A DNA stretch of 64,000 nucleotides. Source: Aliihoeflea sp052435735. GTDB taxonomy: Bacteria > Pseudomonadota > Alphaproteobacteria > Rhizobiales > Rhizobiaceae. Position 1 is the stretch's first letter. Each line of letters starts with the position of its first letter. The notes beneath the pieces were generated by a model. It was not told where the DNA came from. It searched no databases and saw only the letters and a program-made list of their open reading frames with translations. Of this stretch, positions 1-8,499 are shown one piece after another. The stretch covers positions 62,001-126,000 of the forward strand of contig JBQVNB010000007.1 in assembly GCA_052435735.1 (NCBI GenBank), written 5' to 3'. Position numbers and translations under genes: made by a program.

Positions 1-196
1 TGAGTGCGGTGTCGTTGGAATCGAAATCCGTGACGGTAACGGTGATGCCCGTCTCCTCCTCGAACTTCTCGATCATTTCGGGGCTCGTATAGTTGCCCCA
101 ATTGTAGATGTTGAGCTGGCCGCCATCCTGCGCGGCGGCCATGGCGGTGGAGGCGGCAAGCGCGCCCGCCGTCAGCATCAGTCGTGTGGTTCTCAT
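1..196 (-). CDS. Polyamine-type ABC transporter substrate-binding protein (partial, N-terminus)
   Basis: Only the first 65 codons are inside the window; the rest lies beyond base 1. A signal peptide covers about residues 1-22 (hydrophobic run, cleavage near AMAAAQD). The mature start LNIYNWGNYTSPEM followed by a Glu-rich helix is typical of PotD/PotF periplasmic binding proteins for spermidine or putrescine. It is the last gene of a four-gene transporter operon, 29 bases after the permease stop. The ligand cannot be told from this fragment; related proteins also bind other amines, so 'polyamine' is a family-level guess. Confidence 0.85.
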   Translation of the reverse strand, partial: MRTTRLMLTAGALAASTAMAAAQDGGQLNIYNWGNYTSPEMIEKFEEETGITVTVTDFDSNDTAL

Positions 197-225
197 GTTC
201 GGCACTCCCATTCGGTTCCGGTTTT

Positions 226-1032
226 TCAGGCTTTCTTGCGTGACAAAAGGAAGAAGACGGTCACGGCGATCAGGGACAGGAGAAGGAAGAGCGTGGAGAT
301 GGCGTTCATCTCCGGCGTGATGACGCGGCGCATCTGACCCAGCATGTAGGTCGGCAGCGTGTCCTGTCCGGCTGATTTGATGAATTCGGTGATGACGACG
401 GTGTCGAGCGAGGTGACGAAGGCGAGCATGAAGCCGGCGATGACGCCCGGCACGAGCAGCGGCAGCGTCACATGGCGGAATGCCTGCAGGGGTGTCGCGT
501 AAAGGTCGGCGGCGGCGCGCTCCAGCGTCAAATCCATCGTCTCCAGCCGCGCGCGGATGGGCAGATAGGCGAAGGGGATGCAGAAGGCCGTGTGCGCGGC
601 GATAAGGTAGCCGAGGCCCTGATAGCCGGTCGACACCTTGATCATGGCGAAGAAGATCAAAAGCGCGACGCCGGTGACGATCTCGGGCACCATCAGCGGC
701 TGGTTGATCAGCGCATAGACCATGGTCTGGCCGGGAAAGCGGCGCTCGTTGCGGGTGGTGGCGAGCGCCGCCATGGTCGCGAGGATCGTCGCCAGCGTCG
801 CGGCCCATGAGGCGATGACGAGCGAGCGGATCGAGACGTCCTGCACCTGCCGGTTGTTCAGCGCCGCTTCGTACCAGCGCAGCGAAAATCCTTCCCAGCG
901 CGCCATCGAGGCGGCCTCGTTGAAGGAATAGACGACCAGCGTGACGATCGGCAGATAGAGGAAGACGAAGGTGATCATCGCGATCACCCCGAAGCCGGGC
1001 AGGCTGGCGATGGAGAAGTTCCGCTTACCCAT
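226..1032 (-). CDS. ABC transporter permease, PotC/PotI type
   Basis: Inner-membrane subunit of the polyamine-type importer, 268 aa. It has about six hydrophobic segments, starting with one at residues 15-37. The EAA cytoplasmic loop that contacts the ATPase is seen near residues 170-190 (ERAAADLYATPLQAFRHVTLP). Length and the N-terminal pattern (short cytoplasmic tail, first TM, periplasmic SFNEA segment) fit PotC/PotI. The ATG overlaps the stop of the upstream permease gene by 8 bases, which indicates translational coupling. It works with the second permease, the ATPase and the binding protein encoded on either side. Confidence 0.9.
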   Translation of the reverse strand: MGKRNFSIASLPGFGVIAMITFVFLYLPIVTLVVYSFNEAASMARWEGFSLRWYEAALNNRQVQDVSIRSLVIASWAATLATILATMAALATTRNERRFPGQTMVYALINQPLMVPEIVTGVALLIFFAMIKVSTGYQGLGYLIAAHTAFCIPFAYLPIRARLETMDLTLERAAADLYATPLQAFRHVTLPLLVPGVIAGFMLAFVTSLDTVVITEFIKSAGQDTLPTYMLGQMRRVITPEMNAISTLFLLLSLIAVTVFFLLSRKKA

Positions 1033-1969
1033 GACGCCGGCCCTCGGGCTGTGCGGTCGAGCGGATGTAGAAGAGCAGCGCGATGACGACGATGACGAGC
1101 AGCGTCAGCGCCAGCGCCGAGCCGAGCGGCCAGTTGCGGCCCTGTCCGAACTGAAGTTCGATCAGATTGCCCAGCATCAGATTGCGCCCGCCGCCGAGGA
1201 TGCGGGGCGTCACATAGGCGCCGATGGCAGGGATGAAGACGAGGATCGAGCCGGCGATGAAGCCCGGCTTCACCAGCGGCAGGACGATGTGCCAGAGCAC
1301 CTTGAGCCGCGTCGCATAAAGGTCGTAGCCGGCCTCGAGCAGCTTGAAATCCAGCTTTTCCATGCTCGCATAAAGCGGCAGCACCATCAGCGGCAGGAAG
1401 ACATAGGCCATGCCGAGCATGATCGCGAAGTCGGTGAAGAGCATCTGGATCGGCGCCGAGATGATGCCGAGGCCGCGCAGGACGTTGTTCACCAGCCCCT
1501 CGTTGCGGATCACTTCCTGGATCGCGAAGGTGCGGATGACGAGGTTGGTCCAGAACGGGATCGTGACGAGGAAGAGCCAGATCGGCCGCACATCCGGCGC
1601 GCGTGTCGCGATGAACCAGGCGGTCGGGAAGCCGAGGATCGCGGTGATCAGCGTCGTGTAGAGCGCCAGCTTGATCGAGCGCCAGAAGATGTCGAGATGG
1701 GCGGTGGCGGGCGCGACCGTCTCGTCGAAGATGTCGCGTGTGAAGAAGACCTGGAACCAGCCCTCGGTGGAAAAATTCCAGACCACGCCGCCGAAGCTGC
1801 CGGGCTCGAGGAAGGAATAGACGAGGACGATCAGCAGTGGTCCGGAGGCGGCAAGGAGGAGGACGACGAGAGCGGGCGCCACCAGCCACCAGCGCCATGC
1901 GATGTCGCCGCGCGCAGCCTTCGGCTTGTCCGTTTCGGCGCCATGCGGCGCCAGTTCGACCGCGCTCAT
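1025..1969 (-). CDS. ABC transporter permease, PotB/PotH type
   Basis: First membrane subunit of the polyamine-type importer, 314 aa. A Lys/Arg-containing cytoplasmic N-terminus precedes the first TM (about residues 28-48). The EAA loop is visible (LLEAGYDLYATRLKVLWHIVLP). The ATG at 1969 overlaps the stop of the ATPase gene in an ATGA arrangement; the same frame stays open far upstream, but that stretch is the shadow of the ATPase gene. It pairs with the downstream PotC-like subunit to form the channel. Family assignment is secure; substrate is not. Confidence 0.9.
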   Translation of the reverse strand: MSAVELAPHGAETDKPKAARGDIAWRWWLVAPALVVLLLAASGPLLIVLVYSFLEPGSFGGVVWNFSTEGWFQVFFTRDIFDETVAPATAHLDIFWRSIKLALYTTLITAILGFPTAWFIATRAPDVRPIWLFLVTIPFWTNLVIRTFAIQEVIRNEGLVNNVLRGLGIISAPIQMLFTDFAIMLGMAYVFLPLMVLPLYASMEKLDFKLLEAGYDLYATRLKVLWHIVLPLVKPGFIAGSILVFIPAIGAYVTPRILGGGRNLMLGNLIELQFGQGRNWPLGSALALTLLVIVVIALLFYIRSTAQPEGRRHG

Positions 1970-3063
1970 CCGCGCACCACCTGAACGGCGCCTTCGGGGA
2001 TCGCGATCGACACCGCGTCGCCCATGTCGGGCAGGCCGTTCGGCATCGCCGCGTTCTGGCTGCGCAGGATGAAGAGGTCGCCGGTGTCGAGGCGGATGTG
2101 GAAATGCGTGTCGGTGCCGAAATAGACGGCGTTCTCGACCGTGCCCTTGAGCGCGCCGTCGGCGGCGAGCTTGGCGTGTTCGGGGCGCACGACCAGCGTG
2201 ACATTCTCGCCTTCGCCGGGCGACAGTCCTTCGGGGAGGCCTGCGGTGAGCGCCACTCCCGATGGCAGCCGCACGGTCGCGGAGCGGCCGTTGGCGCGCT
2301 CCACCTTCGCGGCGATGAAGTTGGTGTCGCCGATGAAGTCGGCGACGAAGCGCTCGGCCGGATGGTTGTAGATTTCGCGCGGCGGGCCGACCTGGAGCAC
2401 CTTGCCGGCGCTCATGACCGCGATGCGGTCGGACATGGTCAGCGCCTCTTCCTGGTCGTGCGTGACGAAGATGAAGGTGATGCCGGTCTCGGCCTGAAGG
2501 CGTTTCAGCTCCACCTGCATCTCCTTGCGCAGCTTCAAATCGAGCGCGGAGAGCGGTTCGTCGAGGAGGAGGACGCGCGGGCGCGGGGCGAGCGCGCGGG
2601 CGAGCGCCACGCGCTGCTGCTGGCCGCCGGAAATCTGCGCCGGCTTGCGGTTCGCCATCGGCTCCATCTTGACCAGCTTCAGCATCCGCGAAACGGTCTC
2701 GTCGATCTCGGCCTTCGGCTTGCCCAGCATCTTGAGCGCGAAGCCGATGTTCTGCGCCACGGTCATGTGCGGGAAGAGGGCGTAGGACTGGAAGACGGTG
2801 TTGACGGGCCGCTTGTTCGGCGGCAGATCGGCGATGTCGGACCCGCCGAGCTTGATGCGGCCCGATGTCGGCTGCTCGAAGCCGGCGATCATCCGCAGAA
2901 GCGTGGTCTTGCCGCAACCCGACGGGCCCAGAAGGGTGAAGAACTCGTTTTCGGGGATCGTCAGGCTGACGTCGTCAAGCGCCCGGACCGCATCCTCGCC
3001 GCTCCCGAATATCTTGCTGAGTTTCTCGACTTCGATGTCCGACCGGGTCGTTGAGGATGGCAA
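1966..3063 (-). CDS. ABC transporter ATP-binding protein, PotA/PotG type
   Basis: Cytoplasmic ATPase of the importer, 365 aa, the usual length for PotA. Walker A is GPSGCGKTT (about residues 47-55), the signature is SGGQQQR, Walker B is VLLLDEPLSALD and the H-loop is THDQEEAL. The C-terminal ~110 residues form the TOBE/MOP-like regulatory domain expected in this subfamily. It heads the transporter gene order ATPase-permease-permease-SBP, 92 bases downstream of an amidohydrolase gene on the same strand. That neighbour may process the imported compound, but this is inference from position only. Confidence 0.93.
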   Translation of the reverse strand: MPSSTTRSDIEVEKLSKIFGSGEDAVRALDDVSLTIPENEFFTLLGPSGCGKTTLLRMIAGFEQPTSGRIKLGGSDIADLPPNKRPVNTVFQSYALFPHMTVAQNIGFALKMLGKPKAEIDETVSRMLKLVKMEPMANRKPAQISGGQQQRVALARALAPRPRVLLLDEPLSALDLKLRKEMQVELKRLQAETGITFIFVTHDQEEALTMSDRIAVMSAGKVLQVGPPREIYNHPAERFVADFIGDTNFIAAKVERANGRSATVRLPSGVALTAGLPEGLSPGEGENVTLVVRPEHAKLAADGALKGTVENAVYFGTDTHFHIRLDTGDLFILRSQNAAMPNGLPDMGDAVSIAIPEGAVQVVRG

Positions 3064-3155
3064 GCGCGTCTCCGTATCCGTTGGGCAGGGCTAGCCTATC
3101 CGTTTCAAGCTCGAATTCATCCCCAAAATGAAGCGCTTGGCGATTTTGTCGCCAT

Positions 3156-4838
3156 TCAACCGGGGGTGGAATTCGCGTCGTACGAGACCTTGCCGCCGCA
3201 GACCGTCAGCGCGACGGCGAGCGTGTCGATGCCATCGGGTGCGACCGCTTCGATGTCGCCGTCGAGGATGACGAAATCGGCGAGGTAGCCCGGCTTCAGC
3301 CGGCCGAGCCGATCGTCGACGAAGCCGGCATGGGCCCCCTTGGCGGTGTAGCCCTCGATCGCCTCCATAAGCGTGAAGGACTGGTCGTCGACGTCGTCCG
3401 CCCATTTCTGCCGGGTCACGGCAGCCTTGATGCCGCGCAGGACCGAAATGTCGGAAACCGGCCAGTCCGAGGCGAAGCAGATTTCCGCCCCCGCATCCTT
3501 CAGCGTTCGCCAGGCATAGGAGTATGGCCAACGATCGCGGCCGATGACGGAGATGGTGGGCTCCAGCGGGAAATCCATTGCGCCCGGCGGGTGGGGCGGC
3601 TGCATCGACGCGACGACGCCGAGTTCGGCAAAGCGCGGAATGTCGCTCGCGGTGGTCACTTCGATATGCTCGATGCGATGGCGGCTGTCGCGCGCGCCGT
3701 TCGCCGCCTGTGCCGCCTCGTAGCCGTCGAGCACGGCACGTACCGCGCCGTCGCCGATGGCGTGGACCGCGATCTGGAGCCCGCGCCGGTCGATCTCGAT
3801 GGCGAGTTCCCTGAAGCGCGAGGGTGAGAAGAGCGGCTCGCCGCGCCAGCCGGGCTTGTCGGCATAGGGCTCGACCATGACGGCCGTCCATCCGTCGAGG
3901 ACGCCGTCATAGAACATCTTGACGAAGCCGGACGACAGCCAGTCCGACTTGTAGGTCGCGGCCATGTGCGAGGCTTTTTCGAGCGCGTCGGGCTGCATGA
4001 AGTTCTTGAAGTGGAACGGCACCTTTACGCGAACGTCGAGCGCGCCTTCCGCTTCGATCTCGGCGAGGAGTTCGAGCGTGTAGAGATTGCCGTCCATGTT
4101 GTGGATCGAGGTGATGCCGTGGCGCGCGGCGTAGTCGATGCCCTTTTTCATGATCGCCCGGTCGGCGGCACGCTGATCCGGCGTCGGCGCCGGATCAGGC
4201 TCGCCGCCGGTGCGCAGGCCGAGCCCCGCGCGCTCCTTGCCGGTCAATGCGACGACCGGGCCGAAGGCCTCGGATTCGCGCAACTCACCATTGGCAAGCC
4301 CATCTTCGCCCATGACGATCTCGTTGCCGGGGCCGAGCGTCCTGCCGTGAAGAATTCCGGCGGCCTTCAAAGCCGCCGTGTTGGCCCAGACCGTGTGGTG
4401 ATCGGCGGCGGACATGGCGAAGGGGCGGCCCGGCAGGATCGCGTCGAGATGGTGGCGGGTGACGCGCTCCTTCTCGGAGAGGATCGCATAGTCGGCGAGC
4501 TGCGCCATCAGGAACGGCGCGTCCGGGTTCTGCGCCGCGTAGGCCGTGACCGCCGCCTTCAGCGCCTCGAAACCCTTGACGCCGCCGAGGTGCAGATCGT
4601 CGAGTTCCGCCGCGCCCGCGAAGAGGTGCATGTGGCTTTCGACGAAGCCGGGCAGAAGCGAGCGGCCCTCGCCGTCGATGCGGCGCGTCGCTGGCCCCGC
4701 CAGCGCCTCGATCTCGTCGTTTGTCCCCACCGCCAGGATGCGGCCATCGGCGATGGCGATCGCCTCGGCGCGCGGCGCGGCCTCGTCCATGGTGAGAATG
4801 CGCGCATTCGTGACGATGAGTTCGGCGGATTGTGCCAA
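3156..4838 (-). CDS. Amidohydrolase family protein (YtcJ-like)
   Basis: Metal-dependent hydrolase of the amidohydrolase superfamily, about 560 aa. The HxH metal site is in GFVESHMHLF, later ligands in AVHAIGDGAV and HRIEHIE, and the late Asp in CFASDWPVSD. This is the YtcJ-like exoenzyme-regulatory/AtzC-type group, whose substrates are mostly unknown. I place the start at TTG 4838, because AAGGGG sits 7 bases upstream and homology begins right after it (AELIVTNARILT). An ATG at 4868 would add ten residues without a good ribosome site. It is divergent from ku1 and upstream of the polyamine-type ABC genes on the same strand. Confidence 0.85.
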   Translation of the reverse strand: MAQSAELIVTNARILTMDEAAPRAEAIAIADGRILAVGTNDEIEALAGPATRRIDGEGRSLLPGFVESHMHLFAGAAELDDLHLGGVKGFEALKAAVTAYAAQNPDAPFLMAQLADYAILSEKERVTRHHLDAILPGRPFAMSAADHHTVWANTAALKAAGILHGRTLGPGNEIVMGEDGLANGELRESEAFGPVVALTGKERAGLGLRTGGEPDPAPTPDQRAADRAIMKKGIDYAARHGITSIHNMDGNLYTLELLAEIEAEGALDVRVKVPFHFKNFMQPDALEKASHMAATYKSDWLSSGFVKMFYDGVLDGWTAVMVEPYADKPGWRGEPLFSPSRFRELAIEIDRRGLQIAVHAIGDGAVRAVLDGYEAAQAANGARDSRHRIEHIEVTTASDIPRFAELGVVASMQPPHPPGAMDFPLEPTISVIGRDRWPYSYAWRTLKDAGAEICFASDWPVSDISVLRGIKAAVTRQKWADDVDDQSFTLMEAIEGYTAKGAHAGFVDDRLGRLKPGYLADFVILDGDIEAVAPDGIDTLAVALTVCGGKVSYDANSTPG

Positions 4839-4918
4839 GATCGAGCCCCTTTGACTGCCTGTGCCCATCGTAGGCCGGGCTTTCGGCGCCGGGCAAGTGC
4901 TGGCGCAATCGCTTGGGC

Positions 4919-4943
4919 GGAACAGGCACGACGGTTGCGAGTT
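4919..4943 (+). promoter_or_regulatory. Candidate EcfG/RpoE2 general-stress promoter of ku1-ligD
   Basis: GGAAC (4919-4923), 17 bases, then GTT (4941-4943). This matches the alphaproteobacterial general-stress sigma signature (GGAAC-N16/17-CGTT) except for A in place of the C before GTT. Transcription would begin near 4950, about 28 bases before the TTG start of ku1. The same spacing recurs at 9656-9680 and 21226-21250. Confidence 0.6.
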
Positions 4944-4978
4944 CTGATGATTGCGGCATTGCGTTCGGAGTTCAGCCC

Positions 4979-5809
4979 TTGGCGCCACGTGCAATCTGGA
5001 AAGGTCATCTGAAGATCGGCGAACTCGCCTGCGGCATCGCGCTCTATTCGGCCGCGACGACCTCTGAGCGCGTCTCCTTCCACGTTCTCAACAAGAAGAC
5101 CGGCAATCGCGTGAAGCGCGAATATGTCGATGCCGACACCGGCAAGCCGGTCGAGCATGACGACCAGATCAAAGGCTACGAGACGTCGAAGGGCGCCTAC
5201 ATCCTGCTCGAGCCCGACGAGATCGCGGCGGCGACGCCGCAGAGCGACAAGATGCTGACCGTCGATCATTTCATCTCGTGTGCCGACATCGACACGATCT
5301 ATTTCGACAAGCCCTATTACCTCGCGCCGGCCGACGACGCTTCGCAGGAGGTGTTCGGTCTGATCCGCGAGGGCATGAAGACGAAGGGCGTCGCGGCGCT
5401 CGCCACAGCCGTCCTGTTCCGGCGCGTTCGTACGGTTCTCATCCATGCGCAGGGGCGGGGGCTCGTCGCCGACACGCTGAATTTCGACTACGAGGTCCGC
5501 GCCGCCGACAACGCGTTCGACAAGATCCCGAATTTGAAGATCAAGGGCGAGATGCTTGACCTTGCCAAGCACATCATCGGGACCAAGAGCGGCACGTTCG
5601 ATCCGTCGAAGTTCGACGATCGCTACGACGCGGCGCTGGCCGATCTCGTCAAGGCGAAGATGGAAGGCAAGGAGATCAGGAAGCCGAAACGCGAGGCCAA
5701 GGGCAAGGTCATCGACCTGATGGACGCGCTGCGCCAGAGCGCTGGCGCGCAGAAGGCGGCCGCCAAGCGCAAGCCGAAGGCCGAGGCGCCGCGACGCAAG
5801 GCAAGCTGA
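4979..5809 (+). CDS. ku: Ku protein, NHEJ DNA-end-binding (paralog 1)
   Basis: Bacterial Ku homodimer/heterodimer subunit of 276 aa that threads onto double-strand break ends and recruits LigD. The start is TTG 4979: GGAG lies 8 bases upstream, and homology starts exactly there (APRAIWKGHLKIGEL). The open frame reaches back to 4913, but that part lies across the putative promoter. The core beta-barrel domain ends near residue 220. The tail is Lys/Arg-rich and carries VIDLMDALRQS, which closely resembles VVSIMDALKKS in the second Ku. The stop is one base before the ligD ATG, so the two genes form an operon. Confidence 0.95.
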   Translation: MAPRAIWKGHLKIGELACGIALYSAATTSERVSFHVLNKKTGNRVKREYVDADTGKPVEHDDQIKGYETSKGAYILLEPDEIAAATPQSDKMLTVDHFISCADIDTIYFDKPYYLAPADDASQEVFGLIREGMKTKGVAALATAVLFRRVRTVLIHAQGRGLVADTLNFDYEVRAADNAFDKIPNLKIKGEMLDLAKHIIGTKSGTFDPSKFDDRYDAALADLVKAKMEGKEIRKPKREAKGKVIDLMDALRQSAGAQKAAAKRKPKAEAPRRKAS

Positions 5810-5810
5810 G

Positions 5811-8300
5811 ATGGCGCTCGAGGTTTACAAGCAGAAGCGCGACTTCAAGAAGACGCCGGAGCCGTCCGGAGCAGCGCGCAAGGCGAAGTCGAAGGGCAAC
5901 AGCTTCGTCATCCAGAAGCACGACGCGACCCGGCTGCACTATGATTTCCGCATCGAGGTCGACGGCGTTCTGGTGAGTTGGGCCGTGACGCGCGGTCCGA
6001 GCCTCGTTCCGGGCGAGAAGCGGCTTGCGGTCCATGTCGAGGATCACCCGCTCGATTATGGCGATTTCGAAGGCACCATCCCCAAGGGCGAATATGGCGG
6101 CGGCACCGTCATCGTCTGGGATCGCGGGACGTGGAAGCCGGTCTTCGACTATGCCAAGGGCTACAAGAAGGGGCATCTGGAAATCGAGCTGTCCGGCGAG
6201 AAGCTCAAGGGCGTCTGGCATCTCGTGCGCATGGCGCGCAAACCGCGCGAGAAGCGCGACAACTGGCTGATGATCAAGAGCGACGACGAATATGCGCGCT
6301 CGGAGGACGACCCCGACATTCTGGAGGAACGGCCGGAATCGGTGAAGACCGGGCGGCTGATCGCCGACGTCGCGAACGAGGCGCCGGGCTGGTCGTCGAA
6401 GACCGGCAAGATCGAGACGAAAAAGGCCCCGCCGAAGCGCATCAAGGGCGCGAAGGCTTCCGGCTATCCCGGCTTCGTCGAGCCGCAGCTTGCGACGTTA
6501 AAGCCGCATGTGCCGTCAGGCACGCGCTGGCTGCACGAGATCAAGTTCGACGGCTACCGGCTGCAGGCGCATGTGCAGGGGCGCAAGGTGACGCTCTTCA
6601 CGCGCAGCGGGCTCGACTGGACTGAAAAGTTTGGCGAGGCGGTGCCCGATGCCTTCCGTAAGCTCGCGCTGAAAGACGCCATCATCGACGGCGAGCTCGT
6701 CGTCGAGGGCAATGGCGGCGCGTCGGATTTCTCTGCGCTGCAGGCTGACCTGAGCGAAGGGCGCAGCGACCGCTTCGTCTTCTACGCCTTCGACCTTCTC
6801 TATCTCGACGGCAAGGATCTGCGCGCAACTCCGCTTGTCGACCGCAAGTCGGCGCTGGAAAAGCTCACTGCCGACGCGCCGAGCGCGCTGCGCTTTTCCA
6901 GTCATTTCGAGGAAGACGGCGAGATGATCCTGCGCCATGCCTGCCGGCTCAGCCTGGAAGGGGTGATCTCCAAGGTGCGCGACGGCAAATACGTCTCGGG
7001 GCGCGGGCGCGACTGGATCAAGTCGAAATGCGCCGAGCGGCAGGAATTCGTCATCGGCGGCTACGTGCCGTCCTCGACCTCGAAGACGGCGATCGGCTCG
7101 CTTTTGATCGGCTATCACGAGGGCGGTAAGCTCATCCATGCCGGGCGCGTCGGCACCGGCTTTTCGCGCAGCGTCGCCGAGGATGTGTTCAATCAATTGA
7201 AGGCGATCGAGGCGAAGGAGGCGCCTTTCGACGGCAAGCTTTCCGCGGAGGCGAAGCGCGGCGCGGTGTTCGTCGAGCCGAAGATGGTCGCCGAGGTCGA
7301 GTTCCGCGCGTGGACGGCGGACGGAAACGTGCGCCACGCCTCGTTCCGCGGCATTCGCGAGGACAAGCCTGCAGCCGAGATCGTGCGCGAGGGCGGCGCT
7401 GAAGAGAAGGCGAAGGACAAGCCGAAGAGCGCGGTCAAGCTCACCCATCCCGACCGCGTCTACTGGAAGGATGCGGGCGTCACCAAGGAGGGGCTGGCGG
7501 ATTACTATTCGCAGGTCTGGCCGCTGATGGCGCCGTTCGTCGTCAACCGGCCGCTGGCCTTGCTGCGCTGCCCGACCGGCATTTCCGGCCAGTGCTTTTT
7601 CCAGAAGCATGCGTGGAAGGGGCAGAGCAAGGAAATCCTCACCGTCCACGAAAAGCTCGACGACTCGGATGAGCCGGGCATCGCCATCGACGATCTCGAC
7701 GGGCTGATCGGCCTCGTCCAGGGCGCGACGCTGGAAATCCATCCCTGGGGCGCGCCGCTTTCCGACATCGAGAAGCCGGACACGATTATCATGGACCTCG
7801 ACCCCGGCGACGGCGTCACGTGGGAGCGCGTGATCGAGGCGGCCCATGCCGTGCGTGAACGGCTGGAGGCGCATGGGCTGACGGGGTTCGTGAAGACGTC
7901 GGGCGGCAAGGGGCTGCATGTCGTGGCGCCGGTGAAGCCCAAGGCGGATTGGGACACGGTCAAGGCGTTTACCAAGACGATCGCGGAGGAGATGGCGGCG
8001 GACGAGCCGGATTCCTATGTCGCGACGATCACGAAGGCGAAGCGCAAGGGGAAGATCCTGATCGACTATCTGCGCAACGGCCGCGGCATGACCGCCGTCG
8101 CGCCTTATTCGACGCGTGCGCGGGAAGGGGCGGCGGTGTCGATGCCGCTGGCATGGGATGAGTTGTCGCCGGAGATTCGGGCGGATCATTATACGGTGGC
8201 GAATGCGATGGCGCGGCTCGACAATCTGAAGGTCGATCCGTGGGCGGATTTTCGGAAGGCTGAGGCGGTGATCGGGGGGAAGGGAAAGCGGAGAGGTTGA
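5811..8300 (+). CDS. ligD: ATP-dependent DNA ligase D (phosphoesterase-ligase-polymerase)
   Basis: Multidomain NHEJ ligase, 829 aa. The 3'-phosphoesterase domain spans about residues 1-190 (QKHDATRLHYDFR, HPLDYGDFEG, PKGEYGGG). The ligase domain spans about 220-520, with catalytic Lys245 in EIKFDGYR and DGELVV, EGVISK and WIKSK motifs downstream. The primase-polymerase domain spans about 540-829, with the DLDP metal site near 661 and SGGKGLH near 696. This PE-LIG-POL order is that of Pseudomonas LigD; mycobacterial LigD has POL first. It is translated directly after ku1. All three catalytic domains look intact, so end trimming, gap filling and sealing can come from one protein. Confidence 0.97.
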   Translation: MALEVYKQKRDFKKTPEPSGAARKAKSKGNSFVIQKHDATRLHYDFRIEVDGVLVSWAVTRGPSLVPGEKRLAVHVEDHPLDYGDFEGTIPKGEYGGGTVIVWDRGTWKPVFDYAKGYKKGHLEIELSGEKLKGVWHLVRMARKPREKRDNWLMIKSDDEYARSEDDPDILEERPESVKTGRLIADVANEAPGWSSKTGKIETKKAPPKRIKGAKASGYPGFVEPQLATLKPHVPSGTRWLHEIKFDGYRLQAHVQGRKVTLFTRSGLDWTEKFGEAVPDAFRKLALKDAIIDGELVVEGNGGASDFSALQADLSEGRSDRFVFYAFDLLYLDGKDLRATPLVDRKSALEKLTADAPSALRFSSHFEEDGEMILRHACRLSLEGVISKVRDGKYVSGRGRDWIKSKCAERQEFVIGGYVPSSTSKTAIGSLLIGYHEGGKLIHAGRVGTGFSRSVAEDVFNQLKAIEAKEAPFDGKLSAEAKRGAVFVEPKMVAEVEFRAWTADGNVRHASFRGIREDKPAAEIVREGGAEEKAKDKPKSAVKLTHPDRVYWKDAGVTKEGLADYYSQVWPLMAPFVVNRPLALLRCPTGISGQCFFQKHAWKGQSKEILTVHEKLDDSDEPGIAIDDLDGLIGLVQGATLEIHPWGAPLSDIEKPDTIIMDLDPGDGVTWERVIEAAHAVRERLEAHGLTGFVKTSGGKGLHVVAPVKPKADWDTVKAFTKTIAEEMAADEPDSYVATITKAKRKGKILIDYLRNGRGMTAVAPYSTRAREGAAVSMPLAWDELSPEIRADHYTVANAMARLDNLKVDPWADFRKAEAVIGGKGKRRG

Positions 8301-8303
8301 AGG

Positions 8304-8488
8304 CCCCCTCTCCGTCTCGGGCTGTCGCCCGAGCCACCTCGCCCCCGAAGGGGGCGAGGAAACGCCAACCGGCAATGTGGTGCGGAACTCGATCCAGCTT
8401 GGGTTCCTTGCCCCCTCTGGGGGAGAGGTGGCTTCCCCGGGTCTTGCCTACGGCAAGCCCAAGGACAGGCTCCGGGCCGGAGAGGGGG
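8304..8488. repeat. Intergenic palindromic repeat pair between convergent ligD and ku2
   Basis: The ends are inverted: CCCCCTCTCCG at 8304-8314 and CGGAGAGGGGG at 8478-8488. Each half contains further G/C-rich hairpins (for example GCCCCC...GGGGGC near 8340-8357 and CCCCCTCTGGGGG near 8411-8423). It looks like two inverted copies of the short mobile intergenic palindromes common in rhizobial genomes. It may help to terminate the two convergent transcripts. Confidence 0.6.
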
Positions 8489-8499
8489 AGCGCTGACGC

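Noticed and set aside
971..2917. Long open frames opposite or in other frames of the polyamine transporter genes
   Set aside because: They are GC-skew shadows: Arg/Ala-rich, low-complexity translations with no family look, lying fully over well-recognised genes. The same holds for most long antisense frames in the window.
3064..3155. Terminator between the amidohydrolase and the ABC ATPase gene
   Set aside because: A 6-bp TGGCGA/TCGCCA stem is present but without a U-run; too weak to call.
4913..4978. Longer N-terminus for Ku1
   Set aside because: Homology and a ribosome site begin at TTG 4979, and the extra codons cover the candidate stress promoter.
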